Shown: piece after piece, positions 38,155 to 46,567 of the stretch | Layout of the letters: every line of letters starts with the position of its first letter | How positions within the stretch are numbered: position 1 is the stretch's first letter | Source: Hyphomicrobiales bacterium | GTDB lineage: Bacteria; Pseudomonadota; Alphaproteobacteria; Rhizobiales; Rhizobiaceae | Direction of reading: 5' to 3' | Assembly (NCBI GenBank): GCA_900472485.1 | Contig: UCII01000028.1 | Location: 1,287 to 65,286, forward strand | Length of the DNA stretch: 64,000 nucleotides | Translations under genes and position numbers: made by a program | Notes under the pieces: generated by a model | Database searches by the model: none | Seen by the model: only the letters and a program-made list of their open reading frames with translations | What the model was told of the DNA's origin: nothing

Positions 38155-39420
38155 TTACGTATTCATCGAATCGAAGAAATCCGGGTTATTCTTCGTCTGC
38201 TTGAGCTTGTCGATCAGGAATTCGATCGCGTCGGTCGTCCCCATCGGCGCGAGGATGCGACGAAGAACGAAGATCTTTTGCAGATCCTGGCGCGGAACCA
38301 GGAGGTCTTCCTTACGCGTGCCGGACTTGAGGATATCCATGGCAGGGAAGATGCGCTTGTCGGCAACCTTGCGGTCAAGCACGATTTCCGAGTTACCGGT
38401 ACCCTTGAATTCTTCGAAAATCACTTCGTCCATGCGGCTGCCGGTATCGATCAGGGCCGTCGCAATGATGGTTAGCGAACCGCCTTCCTCGATATTACGC
38501 GCAGCACCGAAGAAGCGCTTCGGGCGCTGGAGGGCATTGGCGTCCACACCACCAGTCAGAACCTTACCGGAGGAGGGGACGACGGTGTTGTAGGCGCGGC
38601 CGAGGCGGGTAATGGAATCGAGCAGGATGACGACGTCGCGGCCATGCTCGACGAGGCGCTTGGCCTTCTCGATGACCATTTCGGCGACCTGAACGTGGCG
38701 CACGGCCGGCTCGTCGAAGGTCGAGGAGATGACTTCGCCGCGCACGGAGCGCTGCATGTCAGTCACTTCTTCCGGACGCTCGTCGATCAGCAGAACGATC
38801 AGGTAACAATCCGGATGATTGGCGGTGATCGAATGGGCGATGTTCTGGAGGAGAACGGTCTTACCCGTACGCGGCGGCGCTACGATCAGGCCACGCTGGC
38901 CCTTGCCGAGCGGCGCTACGAGATCGATCACCCGGGGCGACAAATCCTTCGACGTGGGAACGTCGAGTTCCATACGGAAACGCTCGTTCGGATAGAGCGG
39001 TGTCAGATTGTCGAAGTGAACCTTGTGACGGATCTTTTCCGGATCGTCGAAATTGATCGTGTTGACTTTCAGCAGCGCGAAATAGCGCTCGCCTTCCTTC
39101 GGTCCGCGGATCGGTCCCTCGACCGTGTCGCCCGTCTTCAAGGAGAAGCGGCGGATCTGGGAGGGAGAGATATAGATATCGTCCGGACCGGGAAGATAAT
39201 TTGCATTTGCGGAACGCAAGAAACCGAAGCCGTCCTGCAGAACTTCGACGACGCCCTCGCCGATGATTTCTACGTCCTGGCTCGCCAGTTCCTTCAGGAT
39301 TGCAAACATCAGTTCCTGTTTGCGCATCGTGCTAGCGTTTTCGACCTCGAGCGATTCGGCAAAGGCCAGGAGATCGGTCGGGGATTTATTTTTCAGTTCC
39401 TGAAGCTTCATTTCAGCCAT
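38155..39420 (-). CDS. rho: Transcription termination factor Rho
   Basis: A 421-residue hexameric RNA helicase/ATPase. The N-terminal Rho-N and cold-shock RNA-binding domains (about 1-125) include YISPSQIRRFSLKTGDTVEGPIR. The ATPase domain has the Walker A PPRTGKTVLLQ near residue 180 and Walker B DVVILLDSITRLGRAYN. The Q-loop/R-loop region is KTGVLTGGVDANAL-like (GKVLTGGVDANALQRPKRFFGAARN). Standard length. The upstream spacer to hemJ is about 200 bases. Confidence 0.98.
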   Translation of the reverse strand: MAEMKLQELKNKSPTDLLAFAESLEVENASTMRKQELMFAILKELASQDVEIIGEGVVEVLQDGFGFLRSANANYLPGPDDIYISPSQIRRFSLKTGDTVEGPIRGPKEGERYFALLKVNTINFDDPEKIRHKVHFDNLTPLYPNERFRMELDVPTSKDLSPRVIDLVAPLGKGQRGLIVAPPRTGKTVLLQNIAHSITANHPDCYLIVLLIDERPEEVTDMQRSVRGEVISSTFDEPAVRHVQVAEMVIEKAKRLVEHGRDVVILLDSITRLGRAYNTVVPSSGKVLTGGVDANALQRPKRFFGAARNIEEGGSLTIIATALIDTGSRMDEVIFEEFKGTGNSEIVLDRKVADKRIFPAMDILKSGTRKEDLLVPRQDLQKIFVLRRILAPMGTTDAIEFLIDKLKQTKNNPDFFDSMNT

Positions 39421-39618
39421 GAAGGGAATTACTCATTTTTTTAGGAGGGGAAAGGCAATGTTGTTCGTATTCAGAACCGCGATAGGGGCGCTCGCGGGCG
39501 ACAGAATGGATACATGCCACGAAGAGAGATGGCGGGAAAATAGCGACTCACTTTCTGAACCGCAAGGGGGGCAAACAAAATGAAAGAAATTTAACGCTGC
39601 CCCTAATACAGCCCCGCC

Positions 39619-40164
39619 TCACGCAAACGGCTTGACGACCACGAGAATGACGATCGCGATCATCAAAAGTGTCGGCACCTCGTTCATGAGACGCCAATAA
39701 CGCGCCGAATGCTTGTTTTCGTCCCTTGCGAAAGCCCGGACCGCAGTGCTGAAATAACCGTGAACGCCCGACAGAATCACGACAAGCCCGATCTTCGCAT
39801 GCAGCCAGCCGCCTTGGAAATCATACACCGACCAGGCAAGATAAAGCCCAAAAATCCAGGTCAGGATCATCGCCGGGTTGATGATATAGCGCAGCAGACG
39901 CTGCTCCATCACCTTGAAGGTCTCCGATTGCTGCGAACCCGGCTCGGCATCGATGTGATAGACGAAAAGCCGCGGCAGATAGAACATGCCGGCCATCCAC
40001 GAGATGACGGCGATGATGTGCAGCGCCTTGATCCAGAGATAGAGATCGGCCGGATGCCAGGCGAAAAGACCGATCGCGAGCACCGCAAAGATCAGGATCA
40101 TGAAATAGGCCCGCCGTCCGGCCTTCTGGCCCGGCGCGGAATCCGTCTGCTTTTCCACTGTCAT
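39619..40164 (-). CDS. hemJ: Protoporphyrinogen oxidase HemJ
   Basis: A 181-residue inner-membrane protein with four main helices. It converts protoporphyrinogen IX to protoporphyrin IX in heme synthesis. Conserved parts are DLYLWIKALHIIAVISWMAGMFYLPRLFVYH with the functional His near residue 49, MEQRLLRYIINPAM, and GGWLHAKIGLVVILSGVHGY. The start overlaps the hemE stop by one base (TGATG), so the two heme genes are translationally coupled. Confidence 0.93.
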   Translation of the reverse strand: MTVEKQTDSAPGQKAGRRAYFMILIFAVLAIGLFAWHPADLYLWIKALHIIAVISWMAGMFYLPRLFVYHIDAEPGSQQSETFKVMEQRLLRYIINPAMILTWIFGLYLAWSVYDFQGGWLHAKIGLVVILSGVHGYFSTAVRAFARDENKHSARYWRLMNEVPTLLMIAIVILVVVKPFA

Positions 40165-41198
40165 CAGTTCCTCCGTCCCCGCACGCGTTCGACCAGCGCC
40201 GCCACATTGGCGGGATCAGCCTGCGGCGTGATGCCATGCCCGAGATTGAAAATCAGCGGGCCATTTCCGAGCTGCTGCAGGATATCGTCGATCCCGTCCT
40301 CCAGAGCCTTGCCGCCGGCAACCACGCGCATCGGATCGAGATTGCCCTGCACCGGTCCGTCCTTCTGCAGTTCCCGAGCAAAGGCCAAAGGCACCGACCA
40401 GTCGAGGCCGATCGCATCGGCACCAGTCTTCTGCCGATAGGTCTTCAGCAGATAGCCCGCACCTTTGGCGAAGGCGATCACCCGAGCCTGCGGTCGCCGG
40501 GCTTTGATCGATGCGATCATCTTTGCGACCGGCTTGATGGCGAAAGCCTCGAATTCTTTCTCGCCAAGCACACCGGCCCAGGAATCGAAAATCTGCACGG
40601 CATCCGCACCGGCATCGATCTGGGCCACGAGATAATCGGCTGAAATGTCCGCAAGCAGCATCAGCAGATGTTCGAAGGCCCTGGGATAGCGATAGGCAAA
40701 CAATCGGGCAGGGGCCTGATCCGGCGTGCCATGTCCGGCGATCATATAGGTCGCAACGGTCCAGGGAGCCCCACAGAAGCCGAGAAGCGTGGTTTCCTGG
40801 GGCAAGTCCCGCCGCAGCCGACGCACCGTCTCCATGACAGGCTCCAGATACGTCAAGATGCCTTCCGGTTTCAAAGCCAGGATGTCCGTCTCGTCGATTG
40901 GGTCCATTTCCGGCCCATGCCCCTCGGTGAAGCGAACATTCCGTTTCAATGCATCGGGAATGACAAGAATGTCGGAGAAGAGAATGGCAGCATCGAAGCC
41001 ATAACGGCGGATCGGCTGCAGCGTCACCTCGACGGCGTGCTCTGGTGAATAACAGAGATCGAGAAAGCTTCCCGCCTTCGCGCGCGTTTCACGATACTCG
41101 GGTAGATAACGGCCTGCCTGCCGCATCAGCCAGAGCGGGGGAGGGGTGAGCGTTTCTCCGCTCAAGACCCGCATGATCTTCCGGCGTTCATCGGTCAC
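40164..41198 (-). CDS. hemE: Uroporphyrinogen decarboxylase
   Basis: A 344-residue enzyme that decarboxylates the four acetate groups of uroporphyrinogen III to give coproporphyrinogen III. Signature elements are PPLWLMRQAGRYLPEYR near residue 18 and GFCGAPWTVATYM. The catalytic Asp is in ILFSDILVIPDAL. I chose the GTG at 41198 (MTDERRKIMRVL), with AGGA eight bases upstream. The frame otherwise opens at a TTG at 41222 with no ribosome site. Its upstream side faces the proposed oriC, the same arrangement as in Caulobacter and Sinorhizobium. Confidence 0.95.
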   Translation of the reverse strand: MTDERRKIMRVLSGETLTPPPLWLMRQAGRYLPEYRETRAKAGSFLDLCYSPEHAVEVTLQPIRRYGFDAAILFSDILVIPDALKRNVRFTEGHGPEMDPIDETDILALKPEGILTYLEPVMETVRRLRRDLPQETTLLGFCGAPWTVATYMIAGHGTPDQAPARLFAYRYPRAFEHLLMLLADISADYLVAQIDAGADAVQIFDSWAGVLGEKEFEAFAIKPVAKMIASIKARRPQARVIAFAKGAGYLLKTYRQKTGADAIGLDWSVPLAFARELQKDGPVQGNLDPMRVVAGGKALEDGIDDILQQLGNGPLIFNLGHGITPQADPANVAALVERVRGRRN

Positions 41199-41453
41199 AG
41201 ACGTCGTCCTATATAAAACCAAACATATATTGAAAGGTTTCTATTTCTTAGAGTCGGTGAGTAGCAAGGATTAAAGTTCATCCCTTGCCTGTCCAATTTG
41301 TCGCGCCTCGCGCATAAATTTGGAGAGATTTCGAGATCAAAAGCCGATATGTGGAAAAGAAAGGTGATTTTTCAATCTTTTGAGGAGCTTGAGGAGAAAT
41401 TCGGCTTTTCGCCTTCTGGGGACAAGTCGGGAATGAGTGAGGTGTTGTCGATC

Positions 41454-41462
41454 TTATCCACA
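41454..41462 (+). other. Consensus DnaA box
   Basis: TTATCCACA is the exact high-affinity DnaA box, central in the proposed oriC. Confidence 0.9.
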
Positions 41463-41505
41463 TTGCTCACAGCCACCGCGAAAGCCGTCTCTCGAAAATT
41501 CCAAA

Positions 41506-41531
41506 TGTGGAAAACTCGGCCGTTTTCCACT
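41506..41531. other. Inverted pair of DnaA-like boxes
   Basis: GTGGAAAA-CTCGGCCG-TTTTCCAC has perfect 8-base arms and an 8-base spacer. Each arm is part of a TTTTCCAC(A/T) DnaA-like box, so two DnaA molecules could bind head to head. Confidence 0.7.
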
Positions 41532-41587
41532 TGCCCAAGATGGCCCCCTTCCCGTACCTCTCTTTTCTCCCGAGATATCAACAGGTG

Positions 41588-42421
41588 ATGGAAAGTAGCG
41601 TGGAAAACCGAACAAGCTTCTTTCATCTGCACCTGATTTCTGACTCAACGGGCGAGACTCTCATCTCCGCCGGCCGCGCCGCTTCGGTGCAATTCCATGC
41701 CAGCCAGCCGATCGAGCACGTCTATCCGCTGATCAGAAACCGCAAGCAGCTTCTGCCTGTGTTGGAGGCGATCGACCACAGCCCCGGCATTGTCCTCTAT
41801 ACGATCGTCGATCGCGAACTTGCCGATTTCATCGCCGAGCGCTGCAGGGAGATGGGCGTACCATCCGTCAATGTTCTCGAGCCGGTCATGAATGTTTTCC
41901 AGACCTATCTCGGCACGGCGTCGCGCCGGCGCGTCGGCGCGCAGCATGTGATGAATGCCGATTATTTTGCCCGCATCGAGGCGCTGAACTTCACCATGGA
42001 TCACGACGACGGCCAGATGCCCGACGATTACGACGAAGCCGATGTCGTCATAATCGGTATCAGCCGCACCTCGAAAACGCCGACGAGCATCTATCTGGCG
42101 AACCGCGGCATCAAGACGGCCAACATTCCGATCGTCCATGGCGTGCCGTTGCCGGAAAGCCTCGCCAGGGCGACGAAGCCCTTGATCGTCGGACTGGTTG
42201 CGACGACCGACCGTATCTCGCAGGTTCGTGAAAATCGCATTCTCGGGGCGACCCCTGGCTTCGATCGTGGTGGCTATACGGATCGAGCCGCCATCTCCGA
42301 AGAGCTCAAATATGCTCGTTCCCTCTGCGCGCGGCACAATTGGCCGATCATCGATGTGACCCGCCGCTCCATCGAAGAGACCGCCGCCGCCATTGTTGCC
42401 CTGCGACCCAAGCTGCGCTAA
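41588..42421 (+). CDS. Pyruvate, phosphate dikinase regulatory protein (kinase/pyrophosphorylase)
   Basis: A 277-residue DUF299/PPSR protein: an ADP-dependent kinase and Pi-dependent pyrophosphorylase that switches pyruvate phosphate dikinase (or PEP synthetase) off and on. It begins FFHLHLISDSTGETLISAGRAA. The P-loop-like phosphate-binding GISRTSKTPTSIYLANRG is near residue 184. The ATG at 41588 and a GTG at 41600 are both possible; the GTG would give 273 residues. A DnaA-like CGTGGAAAA at 41599 overlaps the start. First gene to the right of oriC and head of the maf-aroE-coaE-dnaQ series. Confidence 0.9.
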   Translation: MESSVENRTSFFHLHLISDSTGETLISAGRAASVQFHASQPIEHVYPLIRNRKQLLPVLEAIDHSPGIVLYTIVDRELADFIAERCREMGVPSVNVLEPVMNVFQTYLGTASRRRVGAQHVMNADYFARIEALNFTMDHDDGQMPDDYDEADVVIIGISRTSKTPTSIYLANRGIKTANIPIVHGVPLPESLARATKPLIVGLVATTDRISQVRENRILGATPGFDRGGYTDRAAISEELKYARSLCARHNWPIIDVTRRSIEETAAAIVALRPKLR

Positions 42422-42454
42422 GCGCTCCCCATGACTATCTCGGAGGCAGCCGTC

Positions 42455-43054
42455 ATGACCTCGCCCCTTATCCTTGCATCATCCAGCCCATTCCGGCGGA
42501 TGCTGATGGAAAACGCCGGATTACATTTTCAGGCGATCGCCGCCGATATCGATGAGCGCGCCATCGAAGCACCGCTGGAACTGGGTGGCGCCAGCCCGGA
42601 TGCGGTCGCGCTCGTGCTGGCAAAGGCGAAGGCAAAAGAGGTGAGCGATCGCTTCCCCGGTTCGCTTGTGATCGGTTCGGATCAGACCATGTCGCTCGGT
42701 GCCCAGGTCTTTCACAAGCCGAAGTCGATGGCCGATGCGGAAAATCATCTGAGGACGCTATCGGGTAAAACCCATCGGCTGAACAGCGCCATCGCTTTGG
42801 CGCGCAACGGCGATATCATCTGGGAACATGTATCCCACGCCGATCTGACCATGCGGCAGCTGCCGGCCGACTTCATCCATCGGCATCTGAGCCGCGTCGG
42901 CGAGAAGGCATTGTCAAGCGTCGGCGCCTATCAGCTTGAGGGTGAAGGCATCCAGCTCTTCTCGAAAATCGACGGCGACTACTTCACCATCCTCGGATTG
43001 CCGATGCTGCCGCTTCTGGAAAAACTGCGAGAGTTGGGGACGATCGATGGATGA
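42455..43054 (+). CDS. maf: Maf-family nucleotide pyrophosphatase
   Basis: A 199-residue house-cleaning enzyme that hydrolyses non-canonical or modified nucleoside triphosphates to monophosphates. The N-terminal LILASSSPFRRMLMENAGLHF is the family signature, followed by the catalytic Asp in VIGSDQTM and the GAYQLEGEG motif near residue 160. I chose the ATG at 42455, since GGAGG lies 8 bases before it; the in-frame ATG at 42431 has none. Its end overlaps the aroE start by 8 bases. Confidence 0.92.
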   Translation: MTSPLILASSSPFRRMLMENAGLHFQAIAADIDERAIEAPLELGGASPDAVALVLAKAKAKEVSDRFPGSLVIGSDQTMSLGAQVFHKPKSMADAENHLRTLSGKTHRLNSAIALARNGDIIWEHVSHADLTMRQLPADFIHRHLSRVGEKALSSVGAYQLEGEGIQLFSKIDGDYFTILGLPMLPLLEKLRELGTIDG

Positions 43055-43904
43055 TTCACGTGAAACACAAAGCGTAAACGCTTTCGTAACGGGTTATCCC
43101 GTCAGGCATTCGCGTTCGCCGCTGATCCACGGCTATTGGTTGAAGCAACTCGGTCTGGCCGGAACCTACCGCGCCCATGAAGTGGCAGCGGAGGATTTCG
43201 CCGCCTTCATTGCGTCCCTGAAAGATGGCACCAGCGGCTTCGTCGGCGGCAACGTCACCATCCCTCATAAGGAAGCAGCCTTCAAACTCGCCGATCGGCC
43301 CGACGAACTTTCGGAAGAATTGGGCGCGTCCAACACCCTGTGGCTTGAAAATGGCAAGCTGCATGCAACGAATACCGATGGCCGCGGCTTCACGGCAAAC
43401 CTCGACGAGCGTCATCCCGGTTGGGATCGCAGCGATCGTGCCGTCATCCTTGGAGCCGGCGGCGCCAGCCGAGCCGTCATCCAGGCGGTGCGCGATCGCG
43501 GTTTCAAGGAAATTCATGTGGTCAACCGCACGATCGAGAGGGCGCAGGAACTAGCGGATCGCTTCGGCGAGCGGGTCCATGCTCATCCGATGACCGCGCT
43601 CGGCGAGGTCATGCAGGATGCCGGTCTCTTTATCAATACGACATCGCTCGGCATGGATGGCGAAGCAGCGCCCCGCATCGATTTCTCTCCCCTTGCCGAA
43701 GGCGCCGTCGTCACCGACATTGTCTACGTACCGCTGAAGACGCCGCTTCTCGCCCAAGCCGAGGAACAGGGCTTTGCCATCGTCGACGGTCTCGGCATGC
43801 TACTGCACCAGGCCGTGCCGGGCTTCGAAAAATGGTTTGGAAAGCGTCCGGCAGTTGATGAAACCTTGAGGGCATTGATCATCGCCGACATGGAAAAGCA
43901 CTAA
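43047..43904 (+). CDS. aroE: Shikimate dehydrogenase
   Basis: A 285-residue NADP-dependent enzyme that reduces 3-dehydroshikimate to shikimate in aromatic amino-acid synthesis. The substrate-binding SRSPLIHGYW is near residue 22, with the catalytic Lys75 in NVTIPHKEAAF. The Asp is in ATNTDGRGF near 112, and the nucleotide loop is LGAGGASRAVIQA. The start overlaps maf, and its first codons contain a parS-like site. One base separates its stop from the coaE ATG. Confidence 0.95.
   Translation: MDDSRETQSVNAFVTGYPVRHSRSPLIHGYWLKQLGLAGTYRAHEVAAEDFAAFIASLKDGTSGFVGGNVTIPHKEAAFKLADRPDELSEELGASNTLWLENGKLHATNTDGRGFTANLDERHPGWDRSDRAVILGAGGASRAVIQAVRDRGFKEIHVVNRTIERAQELADRFGERVHAHPMTALGEVMQDAGLFINTTSLGMDGEAAPRIDFSPLAEGAVVTDIVYVPLKTPLLAQAEEQGFAIVDGLGMLLHQAVPGFEKWFGKRPAVDETLRALIIADMEKH
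43052..43067. other. parS: parS-like site at the aroE start
   Basis: TGATTCACGTGAAACA has one mismatch to parS. It spans the maf stop and codons 2-7 of aroE (encoding Asp-Ser-Arg-Glu-Thr), 1.5 kb to the right of oriC. Confidence 0.8.
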
Positions 43905-43905
43905 T

Positions 43906-44505
43906 ATGATCAGGATCGGGCTCACCGGATCGATCGGTATGGGAAAATCGACCTCGGCAAAACTCTTCGCCGAAGCCGGAATACCTGTGAACGATTCCGA
44001 TGCGGTCGTGCACGATCTCTATAGTGGCGAAGCCGTTCCGCTGGTCGAGGCGGCCTTTCCGGGCACGACCAGCAGCGGCAAGGTCGACCGGCAGGAGCTC
44101 AGCCGAAAGCTTGCCGGCGATCCTTCCGGGTTCAAGCGTCTCGAGGCCATCGTTCATCCGCTGGTGCGCGAACGCGAGCGTCAGTTTCTGGAACGTCAGC
44201 GTAAGGCCGGCGCCGATATGGTGATGCTGGATATCCCCCTGCTCTTCGAAACCGGCGCCGACAAACGCGTGGATAAAATCGTCGTCGTCAGCTGCGATCC
44301 ACAGATTCAACGGCAGAGGGTGCTTGCCCGACCGGGCATGACGGAGGAAAAATTCAATATGATTCTCTCCCGCCAGACGCCGGATGCGGAAAAACGGGCG
44401 CGCGCCGATTACGTCATCGATACCGGCGGAAGCATCGAGGCGGCCGGCGAACAGGTCAGAGAGATCATTGCGGATCTGCGGCGCAAACAGCAGAGCAAGA
44501 CATAG
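43906..44505 (+). CDS. coaE: Dephospho-CoA kinase
   Basis: A 199-residue P-loop kinase for the last step of coenzyme A synthesis. The Walker A motif GSIGMGKST is at residues 8-16. The substrate-binding NDSDAVVHDLY and the DIPLLFETGADKRVDKIVVV lid region follow. It starts directly after aroE and is 17 bases before dnaQ. It is part of the conserved maf-aroE-coaE-dnaQ group near alphaproteobacterial origins. Confidence 0.95.
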   Translation: MIRIGLTGSIGMGKSTSAKLFAEAGIPVNDSDAVVHDLYSGEAVPLVEAAFPGTTSSGKVDRQELSRKLAGDPSGFKRLEAIVHPLVRERERQFLERQRKAGADMVMLDIPLLFETGADKRVDKIVVVSCDPQIQRQRVLARPGMTEEKFNMILSRQTPDAEKRARADYVIDTGGSIEAAGEQVREIIADLRRKQQSKT

Positions 44506-44522
44506 GAAAGCGGAGTTTCGAT

Positions 44523-45239
44523 ATGCGCGAAATCATTTTCGATACGGAAACCACAGGCCTCGACAACAGGGCCGACCGTATTATCGAAATCGGCGGCATC
44601 GAGCTCTTCAACCATTTCCCGACCGGAAAGACGCTGCACATCTATATCAATCCGGGTGACCGCAAAGTGCATCCCGATGCTCTGGCCGTGCACGGCATTA
44701 CCGACGAGTTCCTGACGGGCAAACCGCTCTTCGAAACCGTCGCAGACGAAATTCTCGAATTTTTCGGCGATGCCAAATGGATTGCGCATAACGCCACCTT
44801 CGACATGGGCTTCGTCAATGCGGAGTTCGCAAGGCTTGGCCGCCCGCCGATTCTTCCCGACATGGTAATCGATACGCTCGCCATGGCGCGACGCAAGCAT
44901 CCGATGGGGCCAAATTCGCTGGATGCGCTCTGCCGTCGCTACGGCATCGACAATTCGCACCGCACGAAACATGGCGCGTTGCTCGACTCCGAACTGCTGG
45001 CCGAAGTCTATATCGAGATGATCGGTGGAAGGCAGACGGCCCTGGGGCTTGGCAGCGTCACCGGTTCATCAGCGCGCTCACGCCAGAACGATGTCGCGGA
45101 AGAAGTCGTCGTCGACATCTTCGCGCGGCCCGCTCCGCTGCCGAGCCGACTGACCGAGGAGGAACTCGCGGCTCATGCAGCGCTGGTCGCCAAGCTCGGC
45201 ACGAAGGGAGTTTGGTCGAAATACAGCGCTTCCGAGTAA
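44523..45239 (+). CDS. dnaQ: DNA polymerase III epsilon subunit
   Basis: A 238-residue 3'-5' proofreading exonuclease of the DEDDh type. Exo I is FDTETTGLD with Asp7 and Glu9. Exo II is IAHNATFDMGF. Exo III is HRTKHGALLDSELLAEVY with the catalytic His and Asp. The C-terminal tail is the likely link to the alpha subunit. The ATG at 44523 has GGAG 8 bases upstream. Ends at a bidirectional hairpin shared with secB. Confidence 0.96.
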   Translation: MREIIFDTETTGLDNRADRIIEIGGIELFNHFPTGKTLHIYINPGDRKVHPDALAVHGITDEFLTGKPLFETVADEILEFFGDAKWIAHNATFDMGFVNAEFARLGRPPILPDMVIDTLAMARRKHPMGPNSLDALCRRYGIDNSHRTKHGALLDSELLAEVYIEMIGGRQTALGLGSVTGSSARSRQNDVAEEVVVDIFARPAPLPSRLTEEELAAHAALVAKLGTKGVWSKYSASE

Positions 45240-45263
45240 AAGCGCTTTCCAAAACATCAAAGG

Positions 45264-45294
45264 AAAATGCCCGGACGTGCGATCCGGGCATTTT
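45264..45294. terminator. Bidirectional terminator, dnaQ/secB
   Basis: AAAATGCCCGGA pairs with TCCGGGCATTTT across a 7-base loop, between convergent genes. Confidence 0.88.
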
Positions 45295-45321
45295 CGCTTC
45301 TGGAACTGGAAAAATACAGGC

Positions 45322-45804
45322 TTAGTTCGGAACAGCCGAAACCTGAGCGCGAGCCTGCTCTTCGGCCATGCGCTGCGTGAACATCTGCGCGAAATCGATC
45401 GGGTCGATCATCAGCGGCGGGAAGCCGCCATTGCGCGTGACATCGGCGATGATCTGGCGTGCGAAGGGGAACAGCAGGCGCGGGCACTCGATGAAGAGCA
45501 GGGGCAGCATGTGTTCCTGCGGGAAACCGGTGACGCGGAAGACGCCGCCATAGACCAGCTCGGTGTGGAAGAGTACGCGCTCGCCATCCTTGGCTTCGGC
45601 GCTCAGCGTCAGCACGACGTCGAAATCGGAATCCGACAGCGGGTTGGCGTTGACGTTCACATTGATATTGATGTCGGGGGCATTTTCCCGGGCCTGAAGC
45701 GAGCGCGGAGCACCCGGATTTTCGAAGGAAAGATCCTTGGTGTACTGAGCAAGGATGCTGAGGCTCGGGCTGGCAGCACCGTTGCCGTTGGTCTCGTTGG
45801 CCAT
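45322..45804 (-). CDS. secB: Protein-export chaperone SecB
   Basis: A 160-residue tetrameric cytoplasmic chaperone that keeps preproteins unfolded and hands them to SecA. Conserved parts are SILAQYTKDLSFENPGAP near residue 15, the NINVNVNANPL strand, and VYGGVFRVTGFPQEHMLPLLFIECPRLLFPFARQIIAD. It is convergent with dnaQ and just downstream of fxsA on the same strand. Confidence 0.96.
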   Translation of the reverse strand: MANETNGNGAASPSLSILAQYTKDLSFENPGAPRSLQARENAPDININVNVNANPLSDSDFDVVLTLSAEAKDGERVLFHTELVYGGVFRVTGFPQEHMLPLLFIECPRLLFPFARQIIADVTRNGGFPPLMIDPIDFAQMFTQRMAEEQARAQVSAVPN

Positions 45805-45899
45805 GGGGGTGTCCTCTCACGTCTCGATGGGTGTCGCCATCTAGCATTTAGAAAAGGGGCTTACAACCCTTATGGCTCCGGCGCTCCGGAGGCCGTTCT

Positions 45900-46418
45900 C
45901 TAGTCTTCCAGCCGCTTTTGGTCCGACCAGGGCGAGTTGCGGTTCGGCTCGCGATGGAAATCGCCTTCATCGAGATCGACGACGTTTCCGGGTTTGTTCG
46001 GCCGGCCTTGCTGTCCGGCGCCCGGGCCTTGCCCTCGGCGGAACGCCCGCGAATTGCCGACGACGACGATGCGCTTGCGCAAGATCTGCCAGGCGAGATC
46101 GCGTACGGCAGGGATGAAGAGCAGCAGGCCGATGATATCAGAGATGAAGCCGGGCAGCATCAGGAAGAAGGCGGCGACCACGATCATGGCGCCATGCACC
46201 ATTTCGCGGCCGGGATCGCCGCCATTGCGGCTTTCGGCCGAAATGCGCTGGAGAATGCCGATGCCCTGGATTCTCAAAAGAGCGGCACCGAGCAGCACGC
46301 TGAGGATGACCAGCCCCAGTGTCGCCCAGACGCCGATCATCTTTCCAACCACGATGAATCCGGCGATTTCAGCCAGAGGCATCAGAAAGACGACGATAGG
46401 AAGAACTGATAGGCGCAT
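45900..46418 (-). CDS. fxsA: FxsA family membrane protein
   Basis: A 172-residue inner-membrane protein of the FxsA (suppressor of F exclusion of T7) family. Hydrophobic segments at about residues 1-50 and 70-105 include LPIVVFLMPLAEIAGFIVVGKMIG and the conserved LMLPGFISDIIGLLLFIPAVR. A charged C-terminal tail of about 55 residues is cytoplasmic. Cellular role is poorly understood. I chose the ATG at 46418 (MRLSVLP). Divergent from timA. Confidence 0.87.
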   Translation of the reverse strand: MRLSVLPIVVFLMPLAEIAGFIVVGKMIGVWATLGLVILSVLLGAALLRIQGIGILQRISAESRNGGDPGREMVHGAMIVVAAFFLMLPGFISDIIGLLLFIPAVRDLAWQILRKRIVVVGNSRAFRRGQGPGAGQQGRPNKPGNVVDLDEGDFHREPNRNSPWSDQKRLED

Positions 46419-46567
46419 GTTACGGTGGGTCCTAAGAGCGGGGTTTCTTCGCATAAGCGTTGGTTTCGCGCGTATAATAAAGAAACCGGTCCGCTATTTG
46501 AATGATAGATCGATGCGGACTATATGGGGATTGATCTTTTAATTTTTAACGGTGGTTCCGATACGAG

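Larger units (their letters stand above)
41199..41587. other. oriC: Putative chromosomal origin of replication
   Basis: This is a gap between divergent hemE and the PPSR gene. It holds a perfect DnaA box TTATCCACA at 41454-41462, two TGTGGAAAA boxes (41350-41358, 41506-41514) and a near-match TTTTCCACT at 41523-41531. An AT-rich stretch lies at 41212-41250. Established knowledge: Caulobacter Cori lies next to hemE, and the Sinorhizobium meliloti chromosomal origin was mapped beside hemE. GANTC sites for CcrM methylation flank it (41251 and 41642). The parABS genes and parS sites lie on either side. The exact minimal origin cannot be set from sequence. Confidence 0.88.
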
